Positions 11,789-24,432 of a stretch of DNA of 64,000 bases are shown here, in pieces; the stretch's first letter is position 1, and each line of letters begins with the position of its first letter. Origin of the DNA: Symsagittifera roscoffensis (taxonomy: Eukaryota; Xenacoelomorpha; Acoela; Convolutidae); the NCBI RefSeq assembly GCF_963678635.1, contig NC_087064.1:7603671-7667670 (forward strand). Direction: 5' to 3'. The position numbers and the translations under genes were made by a program. The notes under the pieces are model-generated. The model did not search any database. It worked only from the letters and a program-made list of their open reading frames with translations, and had not been told where the DNA came from.

Positions 11789-13067
11789 TCAGCCTATACT
11801 CAAATAGTATTTCTTATGTAAATAGACTTGTATCTTAGTATCAGAAAGGATTACGTGTATCAGAGCATACAAATCCCGTCGTATACTGGAAGCCAGAGCT
11901 CCTTCACCTCCCTCTCCACATAGAAAACTCTCAGTCTCGTCAAGGACATTACCAAGTTTTAGGGTCCACATGCTGCTTTTCCGTCACCCTCGTCACCAAG
12001 AAGCATAGATACTTTACTGGTATTTGCGAAGCCGCCGGAGGAAAGGCTGCTACACCTCCATTTCCTGGTCTTTGTTTCTGCAGGACTTCTAAGTTTTTTA
12101 AATTCTCTCTTAAAATATGCTGCTAACGATGTCCTAAAACTCATGTCCGCTGTGATCGCTATCACACATGTCCTGTTTGTGAGTATAAAATTGCTATCTG
12201 TTGGTATTATGCTACTTGAGTATTCGTTTGGCAGTTAAAATATGACTCTACTACTCTTCCTAAGTCCGGTTCTTTAGGATCTTCGCCTAAATCAGCCTCC
12301 AGATCACCTGTTTCTCTTGCTAATTTTAATTTGCAAGTCTTGCCCTCACTCCACGGACAAAAATGTCGATCGACGTCTCCGTCGATCGCATACCGGATTT
12401 TAAAATGACATTGGATGCAGGAATGATCAACTGCCCTTCCTGGGCTGCCCAGGAAGGATTGTCCCTGTCGTTTTTTATGTATTTCATGCTCTCACTGTCT
12501 TTGTCCTGAATCGTGACACTGGTCTCCATGGGGTCCGATGTCATTTCGTTCAGCCACTCTAAGACGCGCAGGTTCGTCAATTCTTGTTTGTATGATTGCT
12601 GTTGTCAATTCCTCATCGAACTCTACTACGGTTTTAGACCGGTCAACGATCCACTCCTCGTCTTGGTCATCGACTATGTCTATGTCCTATGACGCGGGTA
12701 TCTCCTCTAGACCCACCAATTCTTCCGATATCTTCTTCAGATCTATCCTGTCTACTATGAAGTAGTCTCCGTAAGGGTTGCAATTCTTCGTGATGCTTTG
12801 CCTGTCACTCTGTCGTGTCTGCATTGCAAATGGTAGATCTGCTTCCAAATTCATTGGAACCTCTATCTGTTTGGGGTCTAGCCCGTTCTCTTCTGCGTAG
12901 AGTAAGGTTTTTTCATCTGCTTCAATTATCTCATTGGGATCCAGGTCCAGTGGTGGACTCGTTCCTTCCTCTATGACTTCATTCCCATCATTCTTTCCCC
13001 TGGTGCCCTTTTCATTGACATCGCAGGCAGGGTCCATCCACGTGTTGATTAGACGATTAGAGTCCAT
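11789..13067 (-). pseudogene. Macro-like C-terminal part of the element I polyprotein (broken)
   Basis: Minus-strand pieces at 12687-13067, 12326-12580, 11959-12165 and 11789-11971 are homologous to the macro-like region of elements II and III. They include the core block DMSFRTSLAAYFKREF and the C-terminal end VYLHKKYYLSIG. Frameshifts near 12320-12340 and 12170-12240 interrupt it. The position matching the TAA in element III codes for arginine here, so the frame was originally continuous with integrase. The polypurine block at 12331-12366 is degenerate in this copy (CCGTGGAGTG). Confidence 0.65.
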
Positions 13068-13440
13068 CCACGTGATGCCTCGCTATCCACGTGTTGATTA
13101 GATGATTATATGTCTCTTCTGCTGAGGCAGCTATGCAGGGCACGGCCTCTGCATATTTCGTGAAGTGATCGATCATGACCAGGACCTGATTGTAGCCACT
13201 GTCTGTCATACATATCTTCTGGTGGTCAACCTGCACCACCTCGTTAAATTCAGATGACTCAAATGACTGCAATGGAAATCGCAATTTTCTTGGATCCTTG
13301 ACTTTTTGACATGACAGACATGCTGTTACCCACTTCTCACATGCTTTTTTCATCCCAGGCCATTCAAAGCGTTTCAGGATCCTCTGATATACTTTATCTT
13401 TTCCCTTGTGGCCCATCTGATCATGCAACCTGAATAACAA
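13057..13440 (-). pseudogene. Integrase remnant of element I (core and C-terminus deleted)
   Basis: This holds the integrase zinc-binding region (HDQMGH, CLSC) and the start of the catalytic core, with the first catalytic Asp retained (VQVDHQ). After INTWIARH the sequence jumps to the region downstream of integrase (DPACDVNEKGTR). The second Asp, the Glu and the GPF module are therefore lost, about 0.7 kb compared with element II. Three near-copies of CCACGTG with GTTGATTAGA flank the join (13034-13112), so the deletion may have occurred through short repeats. This element cannot make a working integrase. Confidence 0.8.
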
Positions 13441-13442
13441 TT

Positions 13443-14985
13443 ATGTCTGATAGAGTTGCGGCAACACTATCGCATTTTATTTGTACAGGACTTTGTCTTC
13501 TTCTCTTCTCTTACAAGCCACGATCCCATCCTTGTTCAGGTTTAACCTTCCCTCCTTCTGCATATAGTATTGTCTCAGAATGCACTAACTGTCTTCCTCC
13601 AGATCACCTTTGTCTGAAGCCCCATTCTCAATCCACCTTTTCAAATTGCTCGTCAATGGTCATTTCTTTGCGCTCTTAGTAGGTCCGAGAGTCTGTATCT
13701 CGCCTTCAAGTATGTCTTCATGGAACTCAATTGACTATTCAGCGTCATCTTCCATCATCACGCACCAAATTTTCGCCAATGGCTCTGTCTCTCGTTTGAA
13801 CGGTTGAAGATCAGTCCTGATTACTTCCTTCTGCGGTAACAAGCTCAATGAACGTTTTGACATCGCTATTGTTTCCATATCATCCGCTGCGTTGTAAAAG
13901 ACTCTTTCACCGGGCATCAGTTAGCGATCACTGTCAGGGTCTCGATACACCTCCCAGTCCAAGTCTCTTGCTCGAGTCTCCACTAGTATCAGGTGGATCG
14001 CTATCTCTGACAATTCTGATCCTGTGCTGGAGAACCTGTCTGAGTAGGTGTCAATTTCTGAATTCCTCGAATTGTTGTCAATGGACGAGTCTGCCACAGA
14101 GCACGTCTCCATTGCTGGTTCCGTTTTATACGCTCTGCTCATCCATCTAAACTCCCCGGACAATATCTCATTCTCCCGGTCCTGTTCCTGCACACGACCA
14201 CTTTCTTCAAAATCCGACACCCCGGAAAAATTTACCTGTTCCGGGTTCTGTTCTTTGACTGGACACGTCCTTCTCCCCGGACAAACTCTCTTGTTCCGGG
14301 TTTTCTTCAACTTCTGCCCACTTCTGATCGGGATTCTCAAAGGTGACAGTCTTCATTTGTTTTCCGATCTCCTGTTCTTTTTGTTCATATGATGTACTCA
14401 TCAAAACACTCTGAGGAATCGAGGATACCAGTTGCTGAGCTACCGTCCTACTATCTCTTTAGTTTTCCTTGTGTTGGCGCCTTGATGGCATAACCTTCAC
14501 TTTCTCTTTGACTGTCAGCGATGCCATGGCTGCCTGCTGCCCATTCGGGGTCATCTGCAGTCACTTCTCTCTCCAGCAACCCACCCAGCAACCGCATCAC
14601 CTGCGGTGTGACCGTCACCGTTTTATCCAGCAATGAGAGGCTGTTCGTGTTCATACGAGAGAGTTCCTGTTGGACCATGTTCGAACGTTGCAACAGATCC
14701 AAAGGCCCCGGGTCCCTTTTTGATAAGATATTTATTTCTGCTGCCTCTTCCACTGGTAAATCGGGGTGTCCCGGAATTGGATGTCCAGACTTGTCCAAAC
14801 ATTCCGTCAAGGGGAGCGCTTCATAAGTCTCTTTGTTCAGAAACGAGAACCCTTCTTTGATATCCGCCTGATTGGCTTGCTTCTTTTCCAGTCTTTCATA
14901 AAACTCAGTCTTCTTGCTGAGGCTGTCAGCATTCTGGTGCTTGTCCCGCATTCTGCGCTCGATTATCATATGGTAGCAGTCTAAA
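13443..14985 (-). pseudogene. RNase H-integrase linker of element I (broken)
   Basis: Minus-strand pieces at 13735-13917, 13921-14340, 14207-14404 and 14451-14969 match the element II linker at 38540-40000. The segment contains copies of the polypurine motif (14152-14166, 14273-14287, and a damaged one near 14217-14232) that encode LSGE/LSGEK in the protein. The upstream piece carries the end of RNase H (DKHQNADSLSKKTEFYERL). Function of the linker is unknown. It is charged and low in complexity. Confidence 0.65.
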
Positions 14986-15051
14986 CCTGACTATCCATCG
15001 ACCAATATAGCTCTGATCCATCGAGTACGTCTTCAACCAGGATAACGCTCT

Positions 15052-16460
15052 TTGTCCACACGTAGCCTAAAGGTAGCGCTCCCTAATTATGCGCGATATT
15101 TCTCCACGAATGTGACCACTGCGAACATTTCCGCCTTTGGTGAACAATATTTCATTTCGGTGTCACTCAATACTTTACTGCCATATGCGATGGGACGGAG
15201 AACTGTTCTCACATTCCATTCTTGCTCTTGGTGCAGTATTACTGAGATGGCTAGTACTGAAGCATCAATGTCGAGAACGTACATGCCCTTTTCCGTGGGT
15301 ATGCCTAGCACTGGCGTTTCGCACAGCTCCTGCTCTATATTCTGGAAGGCAGCTTGAGATTCTTCGTTCCATTCGAACTTCTTTCCTTTGTTGCGCATCA
15401 GTTTCTGCATGAGGTAAACCTTGTCTGCGTTTCCTTTTATGAACTCAGGGTAGTAATTGGCAAATCCCAGGATGCTCATTAGTTGTGTGTCCGTTCTGGG
15501 GTCTTCCATGTCAACACGGCCTCCACTGATTCCGGGTCCGACCTTACGCCATGCCTGTCCGCCATTCTTCCCAGGTACCTGATTGAATCTCTAAGGATTT
15601 CACATTTTGTTGGTTTGCATTTCAAGCCTGCTTTTTTCATGCAACCAAAGACCTCATCGATTCTATCAATGTGGTCTGCCAAGGTGGGTGTTGCTATGAA
15701 CACGTCATCCACGTAGCACAACACAAGATTCCCGTACTTCTTCGTTACTCTGGTCAAAGCCTTAGCCATCAGTCTTTGAAAGGTTGCTGTGGCGTTGCAC
15801 AAGCCAAAGGGCAACCTCTTCCACTGGTACAGCCCCAATTCACAAACGATTCCGGTCTTTTCTCATTCCTTCTTCCGCAGAGGGACCTGCCAGAAGGCAG
15901 AGCCCAAGTCCAGCGTTGTGAAAAACTTGGCATCGCCAAGTTTCGAGAGACTCTCATGTAACCGCGGTATCGAGTAGGCATCTTTTATTGTTACTGCAGT
16001 TAGGTAACTAAAGTCGCAACAAAACCTAAGCTGCCCCCAGTTCTTTTTAGCCATGACAACCCCACAAGCCGAAGGCGACTCCGAGGGTTCTATCATGTCG
16101 TATTCGAGCAACATTTCTATTCCCGCTCTCCCTCTGCCCGCTTCCAATTTGTGAGGCGTCATGCGCCGTTCACCTCCCCTTTTGGGAACGGCGCCCTCCT
16201 CTAATTCGATTTTGTTTTCGACAAAATTGCAACAACCGATATCCGCCTTATGATTTGAAAAAACATCCGCGTTCCGGTTTAAAACCGCCCTTAACATTTC
16301 AAACTCTCCCTCACCTATTTTCATTTTCAAGTGTTTTATCTCCGGTAAAACCGGTTTGTTGGATTATAGTTCATATGACGAGGGGCGTTCCGGAAAATTA
16401 GAGCAGCTCGATAAGCGTCATCCATTTCAAATTTCATTGAAAATAGTTTATTTAAAGATT
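15052..16460 (-). pseudogene. Reverse transcriptase-RNase H of element I (broken)
   Basis: Pieces at 15863-16330, 15479-15838 and 15087-15509 give the RT palm and RNase H. Visible motifs are TTLDLGSAFWQVPL, YVDD (15704-15715) and the RNase H start YVLDIDAS with PKAEMFAVVTF. The frame changes at least at about 15850 and 15500, and stops lie between the pieces. The catalytic YVDD is still present. The order RT-RNase H without an intervening integrase is the Gypsy order. Confidence 0.8.
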
Positions 16461-17595
16461 TCAATTCTTAATTCTCTTTAAAATCATATCTTCATGGGCA
16501 TGGTTGGGGCAGTCTTTCACGTTATGTGTTTTCAAGTTAATTGTCTCCTCATCGGCCAAGCGTAACCAAGCTTCTTTCCACGCTGGGTTGATAACGTGGT
16601 GTCCAGTGTGTTCAATAGCACACTGACACACAGTCTGTTTCGTGTTACTGAGAAACTCCGGCCTAAAATAACTGTGCTCTGACTGTTTGGGTTGGGTACC
16701 AAACAAACCTGTTTACTATCACTTAATATGTTCAAATTTTTCATTCTAAAAACCGCTGCAACAGCCTGTCCCGGCTGTAGTTTTACTTTTCTGTCCGAAT
16801 AAATTGGCACCTTAATCTCATCTGTTATTATTCTATTATTCGGTCTCTTAACATACTTCCGATCCGGGTTTCTAAACCTTATTAACCCGTTTTTCAAGTC
16901 AATCGTCACATCGAAATTCCTGACGAAGTCACGGCCCAAGATGAATTGGTCTGAGTCGTCCAGGTTTTCTACTACCAGGAAGCTCATCCACAGGTCCCGT
17001 CCTCCCATGTGAAGGACCGTTGTCGGTGTTCTTCCGGCTACGTGGATTGCTCCACGCTTGGCTGCTGCCAATCTGAGGTTTGTCGGAATTAAATCTTCCC
17101 TCGTGAAGCCCCTTCTTTCCCAAGTCCTTACTGGCATCGCACTAACCACCGCTCCTTTGTGTAGAAGTCCTGTTACTCAGATTTTCTTCTCATTAGTGTC
17201 CAGCAGATGTGCAGTTACACATGCTTCGAATCCTATGTGTACCGCATCTTGCTCCATCATGGCGTCATGGCCTACTCTACGGACCTTAAGTTCTTCTTGA
17301 CACAAATAGATTGGCCCTATTTGGTCACTGTCTGTTGTGACGTAGGTCCTAGTATAGATACTGATCCCGTCCACGTTCAACATCACTTGATATGGTTCAT
17401 AGACTTCCACGTAGCTCCCGTAGAGTTTCTTTTTTCGAGGGCCACCCGCTCAGTAAGTGGTTCTACTTGTCTCAGATAATCTGCATATGTATTCAAATGC
17501 ATCATAGTGAACTCTGAGGGTTCACTTAGGTTCCTGATCACCTGATGTCCCGCCACTGAGATTATTGACTGTATTTTGTTTCCTTGTGTCACCAT
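16461..17595 (-). pseudogene. Retropepsin region of element I (active site lost)
   Basis: Minus-strand pieces at 16532-17149 and 17177-17410 match the protease region of elements II and III, with the conserved ILGRDFVRNFDVTIDL block. At 17150-17165 the DTGA active site has become HKGA, so the catalytic aspartate is gone. A frameshift separates the upstream half. The protein would not process a polyprotein. Confidence 0.7.
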
Positions 17596-20530
17596 GCCAA
17601 ACGTCTGCCCGGAGACATATGTATTTTCATGCTCAAACTGTTTGGTGCTTTCGTTTCTTCCACTTCCGATGCTTCGAAGTCGTTTAGCCTCACATGAGTT
17701 TTCTCATTTTCTAGTTCGAGCTTCACTTTTTGTTCTATCTCCTTTGTCACCAACTCCTGTTGGACTCTGTTTAAAACATCTCTCGCGTCTGCCCTATAGT
17801 CGATCTTGAAATCATCTGCCGCAGTCACTGGTTCAGGTTGACGCATTTCTTCAGGTACTGCCTGCATCTTCTTTGTTGCCAGCTCTTGTGGTTTCTCCTT
17901 TCTGCGTGCCTCCGCTTCACTGAACAGGGGCGCCTCACTGGCTTTCACATCCGATAAAGCTTCCTCATGTCTTGGATGCTTGATGTCTGCTACAGTATCC
18001 CAAAATTGTGGACAATCCGATTTAAAATGATCCTCCAAGTTACAAAAGAAAAAACCTTGGGCCGAATTTCGCAATTACTCCCCTCATGAAGTCTTCATGA
18101 TCGATTTCTGGCGCAGCCTCATTCTCGAGGCTGAAGCCTGTCGCTTTCTTGCCATGTTTGTAGTTTGGGCATGCTGATACATGATGGTCCGTCGAACTGC
18201 AATTTGCACAAGAGCGTCCCTTGTCCATGTCGTCCCTTGGTTTGTACCAATTGTTGCCCTGGTTAGCTGGTCCATTGTTAAAATTGCCATAATTGTTTTT
18301 GTAATAGCCAGATCTCGATGGGGGCTTTAGTAGAAGATATTCCTTGGATTGAGTTTCAATTCTTCTGGTGTAGGCGCATTAGTTGAAAGTGGTGTGTAAT
18401 GCGTTGCCAATATCGTTCGAAGCTCATCGTTCTTCACACCATTGATGCATTTTGAGGCTACTGCTAGGTTCATCCTACTATTTGACTCATCTGGTTGACT
18501 ACGCCTTCTAAGCATCTCCATATCATTTAAATTTTTGTCTATCGTTTCATTTTCAGGTTGCCGCTGTTTCTCGAAGCGCATCAATCCTTGGTGTCCTTGT
18601 ACCCCTGAGCTAAAACGATTCAACAAGATTTCAAAGATCTTCTCAGCTGTGTTCCGCTGGTTTTGCTTTTCGGCCATCACGCAATTTAGGGCTGTCCCTT
18701 CCGGGTTGCTAGTGAGCGCACTGCATTCTTGCCTTTCTGTTAAGTCTCCCTCCTCAAAATGCAGGTTCATGACTTTTATCCAGGTCTCTATACAGCCTTC
18801 AGATTCGTCTTTATAGTATCTCAGTTTCTTAAACACCCTCCTGGACTTATCGCTGCGTTCACCGGTCATAGATAACCTCGTCAGGAAAGTTTCCAAGGAC
18901 CTGTTCAGAGTTTCAAACGCTGTAGCCAATGACGTTGCATCCGCTTAAGCGTCATTGCCCTTCGATAGGAGCTCCAAATTTTCCCTCCTGTTCAAGTCAC
19001 TGGGACGACTTCTTCCTTGATCCGCATGACATCTCCCAGTCGCATTTGCGCTCTGCATTGGTCTCTCGTTTGAGGTCGGTCTATTGCCAGTTGAGCCTCC
19101 TCTGATATTTGGGACCCTCGGCCTATTATCCCCTGTGGCATAGCTGGATGAACTTCCCCTACCTCTCGTGGATCCATATGTCTTCCTTCTGTTCGCTTTT
19201 TCATTGAAGTTCACTCTCGACTCCCTGTTCGGTTCTCCTGAAGTTGCTTGCCTACTCCTCAATTCACTACTATTTCCTAGGAACCCTCCAACCTATCCAT
19301 GATAGCCTAAGTGCGCCTCTCCATCATAGCGTCTATTCTCGTGTCAAGAGTCCCAAAAGTCTGCTCTTGCTTGCTTCTCAACTTCTCCATGTCGTCTCTC
19401 AATCGTACCTCTCTTTGCTCAGCTTCCCTCGTCATTCGCGACAAGTTTTTGGCCAAGTGATCGTCCTCTCCTTCAAGCGTTTTTCACTTCGGCTGACTTC
19501 ATGCCTTTTGCGGTTGATCTCTTCCCGCAGGCTTTCTCTCTCGACGTGGACTGCTCTCTCCAATTCACTCAATCTTAGGGACATCTGTTCGTTCTGTTCT
19601 CCTATACTCTCCACTATGCTAGTCAAGGCCTCCTCGATAGATGCCCTTTCGTCCACTAATGGCGTCACTAGCGGTGGTGTCACCCTGTTGGTTCCAGGTA
19701 AATTAGTGCTAGTCGATACCCGAGTCTTACCTCTCTGTCTCGATGTTTCTTCATAATTCGCTTCTGATTCCACTGTTGGTTTACTTGGCCCTGTGTCCCT
19801 GCTATCTGCAGATTGCACTTCCAAATTTTCAATAGTCACAAAATCTCTTGACTGCTGTGATGCATCTATGGTCTTGTTTATTGTCCTGATCACACCAAAT
19901 TGGTCCGAAGATCCAGTTTCCCTGTTCGTGGGTGCACCTCTTTCATGAGTCGAGCTGTTGAATCTTAGTTGAGATCCGAAGTCATCTTGTTCGTCATCGT
20001 TCTCTTCCTCTTCCTGGGTTTCTACTTCATTGCCTGTACCTGTTCCCATAGTAAATGGGAAAAAGTTCCCCAGAGTGTTCTTCACTCGTCCCAAAAACGA
20101 GGAGGACGTTGTCGTTTTCTCGGTCACCCCATACATCATGGTATCATCAGTGGGTGATCTTGTTGTCGCTACGTTTTCAGTCGAGATGTCGGACAGTTCT
20201 GACATCTCTTCTCGATCTAGAGGCCTTGTTCTACCGGAGTAGATTCACTTGCCAATCTTCTGTTTCCACTCCGTTCCGTTCCACGTCCCGCCCAACTCTC
20301 AACTGTGGCAGGGTCCGGATGGATCTCTACTTCTAACATTGCCTTTTGGTCTTCGGAGGACTTTTGACTCCTGGTTTCAACCATTACGCCTGAAGTTTTC
20401 TCCATATTGGTGTTCCGGGTCCGAGCGATCCTTTCCAAGAAAGGGTCGTTCATTGATTTTCTTTCTTTCTTTTGTATGAATTTTTGAGAGCTTTCACTTA
20501 GTTTAGGTATCCTTGATTGTCTAGACTCAT
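17589..20530 (-). pseudogene. gag of element I (broken)
   Basis: The start is an ATG at 20528-20530 (MSLD...), as in element II, but one base is missing a few codons later. Open pieces follow at 20217-20453, 19432-20205, 18945-19262, 18327-18929, 18040-18228 and 17589-18074. They encode a charged N-terminus (MVETRSQK), a coiled coil, a capsid-type helical domain (RFEKQRQPENETID) and the nucleocapsid. The first zinc knuckle is intact (CANCSSTDHHVSAC). The second has lost its first cysteine (FFFC) and a glycine. Parts of this gene recur at 23334-24432 and 27426-27573. Confidence 0.8.
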
Positions 20531-22912
20531 TTTCGATTTATCACTTCTTACTGCTTATACACTCAATTCGTTTGCTCAGGTTTTCATTATTTCACTACAG
20601 ATCAAAATAACACAACACAATGAATTCCAAAAGTTTCACCTAAATAGTGACCACGAATCCTTCTAGGTTCTCACAGTACAGCGTGTATACAATTTATTCA
20701 CAACTATTGATTATTGGTTATGAGATATGAAGCTAGCACAGACTGTTGATATCAAAATATCTAAAAAATAGTATAATCACTACCCACTCAATAACAATTA
20801 TTGATGATTTATAAACAAAAGTTGAAGAAATGTAAAAAAATTTTCAAAAAAGGTATGTGTTTTGTACTTTAGTCAGTGGCAATTCAATTGTCGAACTTGT
20901 TTCTAAAAAAATAGCTCACCCGTTCAGTGCCGAACTAAAAAGAACAAACTTGAGGGCAGTATTTTTCTCAAGTGGGCGTCTATTGCATCCACGGAGTCCT
21001 GTGTTACCTATCTGCCTTCGGATTGCCCGAGCTAGACCTACTAAAATACTCAAGGTAACCACTTTTCTAAAAAAAAATTTGGATTTTAATCCATAAAATT
21101 AAGTGTCTCTCTGTTTTCAATTAAACTTAGTGTTGCGAATCTCCGGGCTTATACATGTTTTGTTTTATTATGGTCTTTTTTAATTTAAATTTTTATTTAA
21201 AGGCAAGTTACCAGTACAGTCACTGGTTTCTAGCCTGGCTCTTATTAACCTAATACGTTTCACTATCTACCTTTCTTTTGTCTACTTAAGTTTTAGGATC
21301 CCTACAACCACTTCCGTTCAGTTCTTATTAAAAATAAGATTTCTGGTACCCTTTCGGATTGGCAAAATTAGTTCTCTTCCGGATTGGCAAAAAAGGACCC
21401 TTCCGGATTGGCAAAAATAGGACCCATCCGGATTGGCAAAATTGAAACCCTTCCGAATTGGCAAAATTAGGACCCGTCCGGATTGGCAAAACTAGGACCC
21501 TTTCGGATTGGCAAAACTAGGACCCTTCCGGATTGGCAAAGCTTGGACTCTTCCGGATTGGCAAAAATAGGACCCTTCCAGATTGGGACCTCTCCGGGTT
21601 TGTAAAAAGAGCTTTTTCCGGGCGTTTAAAAATTACACCCGAGACCCTTCCCGATACGGTCTCCAAGTCTATTATGCTATATGAACTAACTAGGAAGGGT
21701 GTATTCCGGCGCTAGACCCTCCGGATTGAAGCTAAGCTGGTTGTTTGACTATTCTCCTTAACTGTGAAGGGTCTTATAACTAGCTTAGTTTTAAGTCGAC
21801 TATCGTTTTCTGGGTTCCTTAGCCCTCCCTTCTTGTCGACAACAGCATAAAATTGCCTTATTCAACCGTTACTACCCTTTGGTAGGGATATAAGGGCTTT
21901 CCAAAAAATTTTTACAAAACGCGAAGTGTCTGCCTTTTCAAATTGGTAATTTCGCTAAAAACAATCTTAAAAATTTTCCAGGCTTAATTTTCCAATTATT
22001 GAAAACTTTATGAGTAAAATCACCTAATTTTTGATCTAATGGTTTCAAGATCAACTTAAATTGTCCAGTAGCTCCAAAGTTATTAACTAAAACGTCTTTT
22101 TTCTAAGGTTCAAAGTATTTCTCTTTTATAGATTTCGCCTAAATTTTTTTCGCATTTCCTGTGCTATTGGCCTGAAATTTAATGATCCGAGCTCAAAAGG
22201 CCTATAATCTTCTAGTTCAAGGCAAAGACCCAATCTAAAACGTTCCAGCTGAAAAACTTTGCCAAAAACTATGCTATTTGGAACCCTCCGGATTGACGAA
22301 TCCACTAAATCAAACACGTTAAAATCGATTTCACTCGGACCCGGAAGGTTATTGGCAAACGGGTCTTAAAACCCGTCGACTCACTAATGAACGTTGTCCG
22401 AACAACAATTTTTTTTGTCCTAACGCAAAAATTTCAAAAAGTTTTCTCTTTTTTTGTAGCATTTCGTTTTTTCAAAATTCAAGAAAATTCGGTTTTCGGT
22501 ACCCAATTAATTCCAACCATTTCCGAACTAAAGTTAACCGGTTCCACTAATCATGCTAGTACAGTTTCAATGTAACTCACTAAATTAGCAATTTTTTCCG
22601 TTTAAAAACATATCGATATCTCAAAAATCGAGATTTGTGGGGGATCAAAGTATCACTATTTTGACCCTAAAAACTGGTCTATTTACTGTGTTTTTCACTG
22701 AAAAATGGTATACTGTTTGCAGGATCAGTCTTCCGCTCTATTCCCAAGACCTTTCCGGATTGAGCGCAAATTAGCATTAACGTGCTTAAAACTCAAACAA
22801 TCCTACAGTACAAGCACCAGAAACGTGCCACAATTTCGATCGTAACAATCGTGTTTGATATAAATGCCTGTAACAACAATATATCAAACAACAAAAAACG
22901 GGAGGATCGGAT
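20531..22912 (-). other. Leader of element I, copy 1
   Basis: A 2.4-kb noncoding leader upstream of gag. It contains the short tandem repeat at about 21345-21600 and ends at the edge of an LTR type B at 22913. It aligns with 24433-27064, 27574-29958 and the element II leader 45614-48190. Compared with copy 2 it lacks about 250 bp around 22710, a deletion shared with copy 3. Confidence 0.75.
21345..21600 (-). repeat. Tandem repeat in leader copy 1 (GGATTGGCAAAA units)
   Basis: About ten imperfect units of roughly 24 bp, each containing CTTCCGGATTGGCAAAA and GGACC. The same array lies at 25247-25503 and 28390-28645. A related, more divergent CCCCTCCGGATTGG array is in element II at 46395-46620, so the repeat is a stable part of the leader. 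Confidence 0.85.
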
Positions 22913-23333
22913 TGTAACAGTCGCCTACTTAAGTCACATATGAGGTTAAAGAAAAATAGGCCCTATAACCATTGGCTCAAGAGTCAGGGAAACTACCTCT
23001 TGTGTGTTTTTTTTACCTCGAACGGTGGGAGCCAATGCGGTTCACTTGCGACATGAGACTAAAACCCTCGTTACAGCTTAAAGGCCTCTACCAAAATACC
23101 CCCCCCCCCCACTCTAGAAAATAAGAACGTCCCCATACTTAGGTCTCAAAATACCCAAAATACGCGAACGCCGTTAAAAACAGGGTCGGAACATTCCGTT
23201 TTAGTTGCTTTTTATTAGACAGTGGAACGTTGTCTCACTTCAGATGGGCCAACCTAAAACTCTCCTTACCTCAACATAACAATTATAAAACACACTCAAG
23301 AAAACTAAATTGGGTACTCACATACCAGCACAC
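22913..23333 (-). repeat. LTR type B, truncated copy 1
   Basis: Starts TGTAACAGTCGCC at the leader edge and follows the complete LTR type B (29959-30871) until CCAGCACACTC. It then switches abruptly into the middle of gag (ATTCGCGACAAG). Only the half of the LTR that borders the leader is present. Confidence 0.8.
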
Positions 23334-24432
23334 TCATTCGCGACAAGTTTTTGGCCAAGTGATCGTCCTCTCCTTCAAGCGTTTTTCACTTCGGCTGACT
23401 TCATGCCTTTTGCGGTTGATCTCTTCCCGCAGGCTTTCTCTCTCGACGTGGACTGCTCTCTCCAATTCACTCAATCTTAGGGACATCTGTTCGTTCTGTT
23501 CTCCTATACTCTCCACTATGCTAGTCAAGGCCTCCTCGATAGATGCCCTTTCGTCCACTAATGGCGTCACTAGCGGTGGTGTCACCCTGTTGGTTCCAGG
23601 TAAATTAGTGCTAGTCGATACCCGAGTCTTACCTCTCTGTCTCGATGTTTCTTCATAATTCGCTTCTGATTCCACTGTTGGTTTACTTGGCCCTGTGTCC
23701 CTGCTATCTGCAGATTGCACTTCCAAATTTTCAATAGTCACAAAATCTCTTGACTGCTGTGATGCATCTATGGTCTTGTTTATTGTCCTGATCACACCAA
23801 ATTGGTCCGAAGATCCAGTTTCCCTGTTCGTGGGTGCACCTCTTTCATGAGTCGAGCTGTTGAATCTTAGTTGAGATCCGAAGTCATCTTGTTCGTCATC
23901 GTTCTCTTCCTCTTCCTGGGTTTCTACTTCATTGCCTGTACCTGTTCCCATAGTAAATGGGAAAAAGTTCCCCAGAGTGTTCTTCACTCGTCCCAAAAAC
24001 GAGGAGGACGTTGTCGTTTTCTCGGTCACCCCATACATCATGGTATCATCAGTGGGTGATCTTGTTGTCGCTACGTTTTCAGTCGAGATGTCGGACAGTT
24101 CTGACATCTCTTCTCGATCTAGAGGCCTTGTTCTACCGGAGTAGATTCACTTGCCAATCTTCTGTTTCCACTCCGTTCCGTTCCACGTCCCGCCCAACTC
24201 TCAACTGTGGCAGGGTCCGGATGGATCTCTACTTCTAACATTGCCTTTTGGTCTTCGGAGGACTTTTGACTCCTGGTTTCAACCATTACGCCTGAAGTTT
24301 TCTCCATATTGGTGTTCCGGGTCCGAGCGATCCTTTCCAAGAAAGGGTCGTTCATTGATTTTCTTTCTTTCTTTTGTATGAATTTTTGAGAGCTTTCACT
24401 TAGTTTAGGTATCCTTGATTGTCTAGACTCAT
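23334..24432 (-). pseudogene. Duplicated gag N-terminal fragment, copy 2
   Basis: A near-identical copy of 19432-20530, offset by 3902 bp. It carries the gag start (ATG at 24430-24432, with the same missing base) and the coiled-coil region, then stops where it joins LTR copy 1 at 23333. It is a rearrangement product, not a separate gene. Confidence 0.85.

Noticed and set aside
21345-21600. CRISPR-like array in the leader repeats
   Set aside because: Units are directly adjacent with no unique spacers of constant length, and the context is a eukaryotic retroelement.
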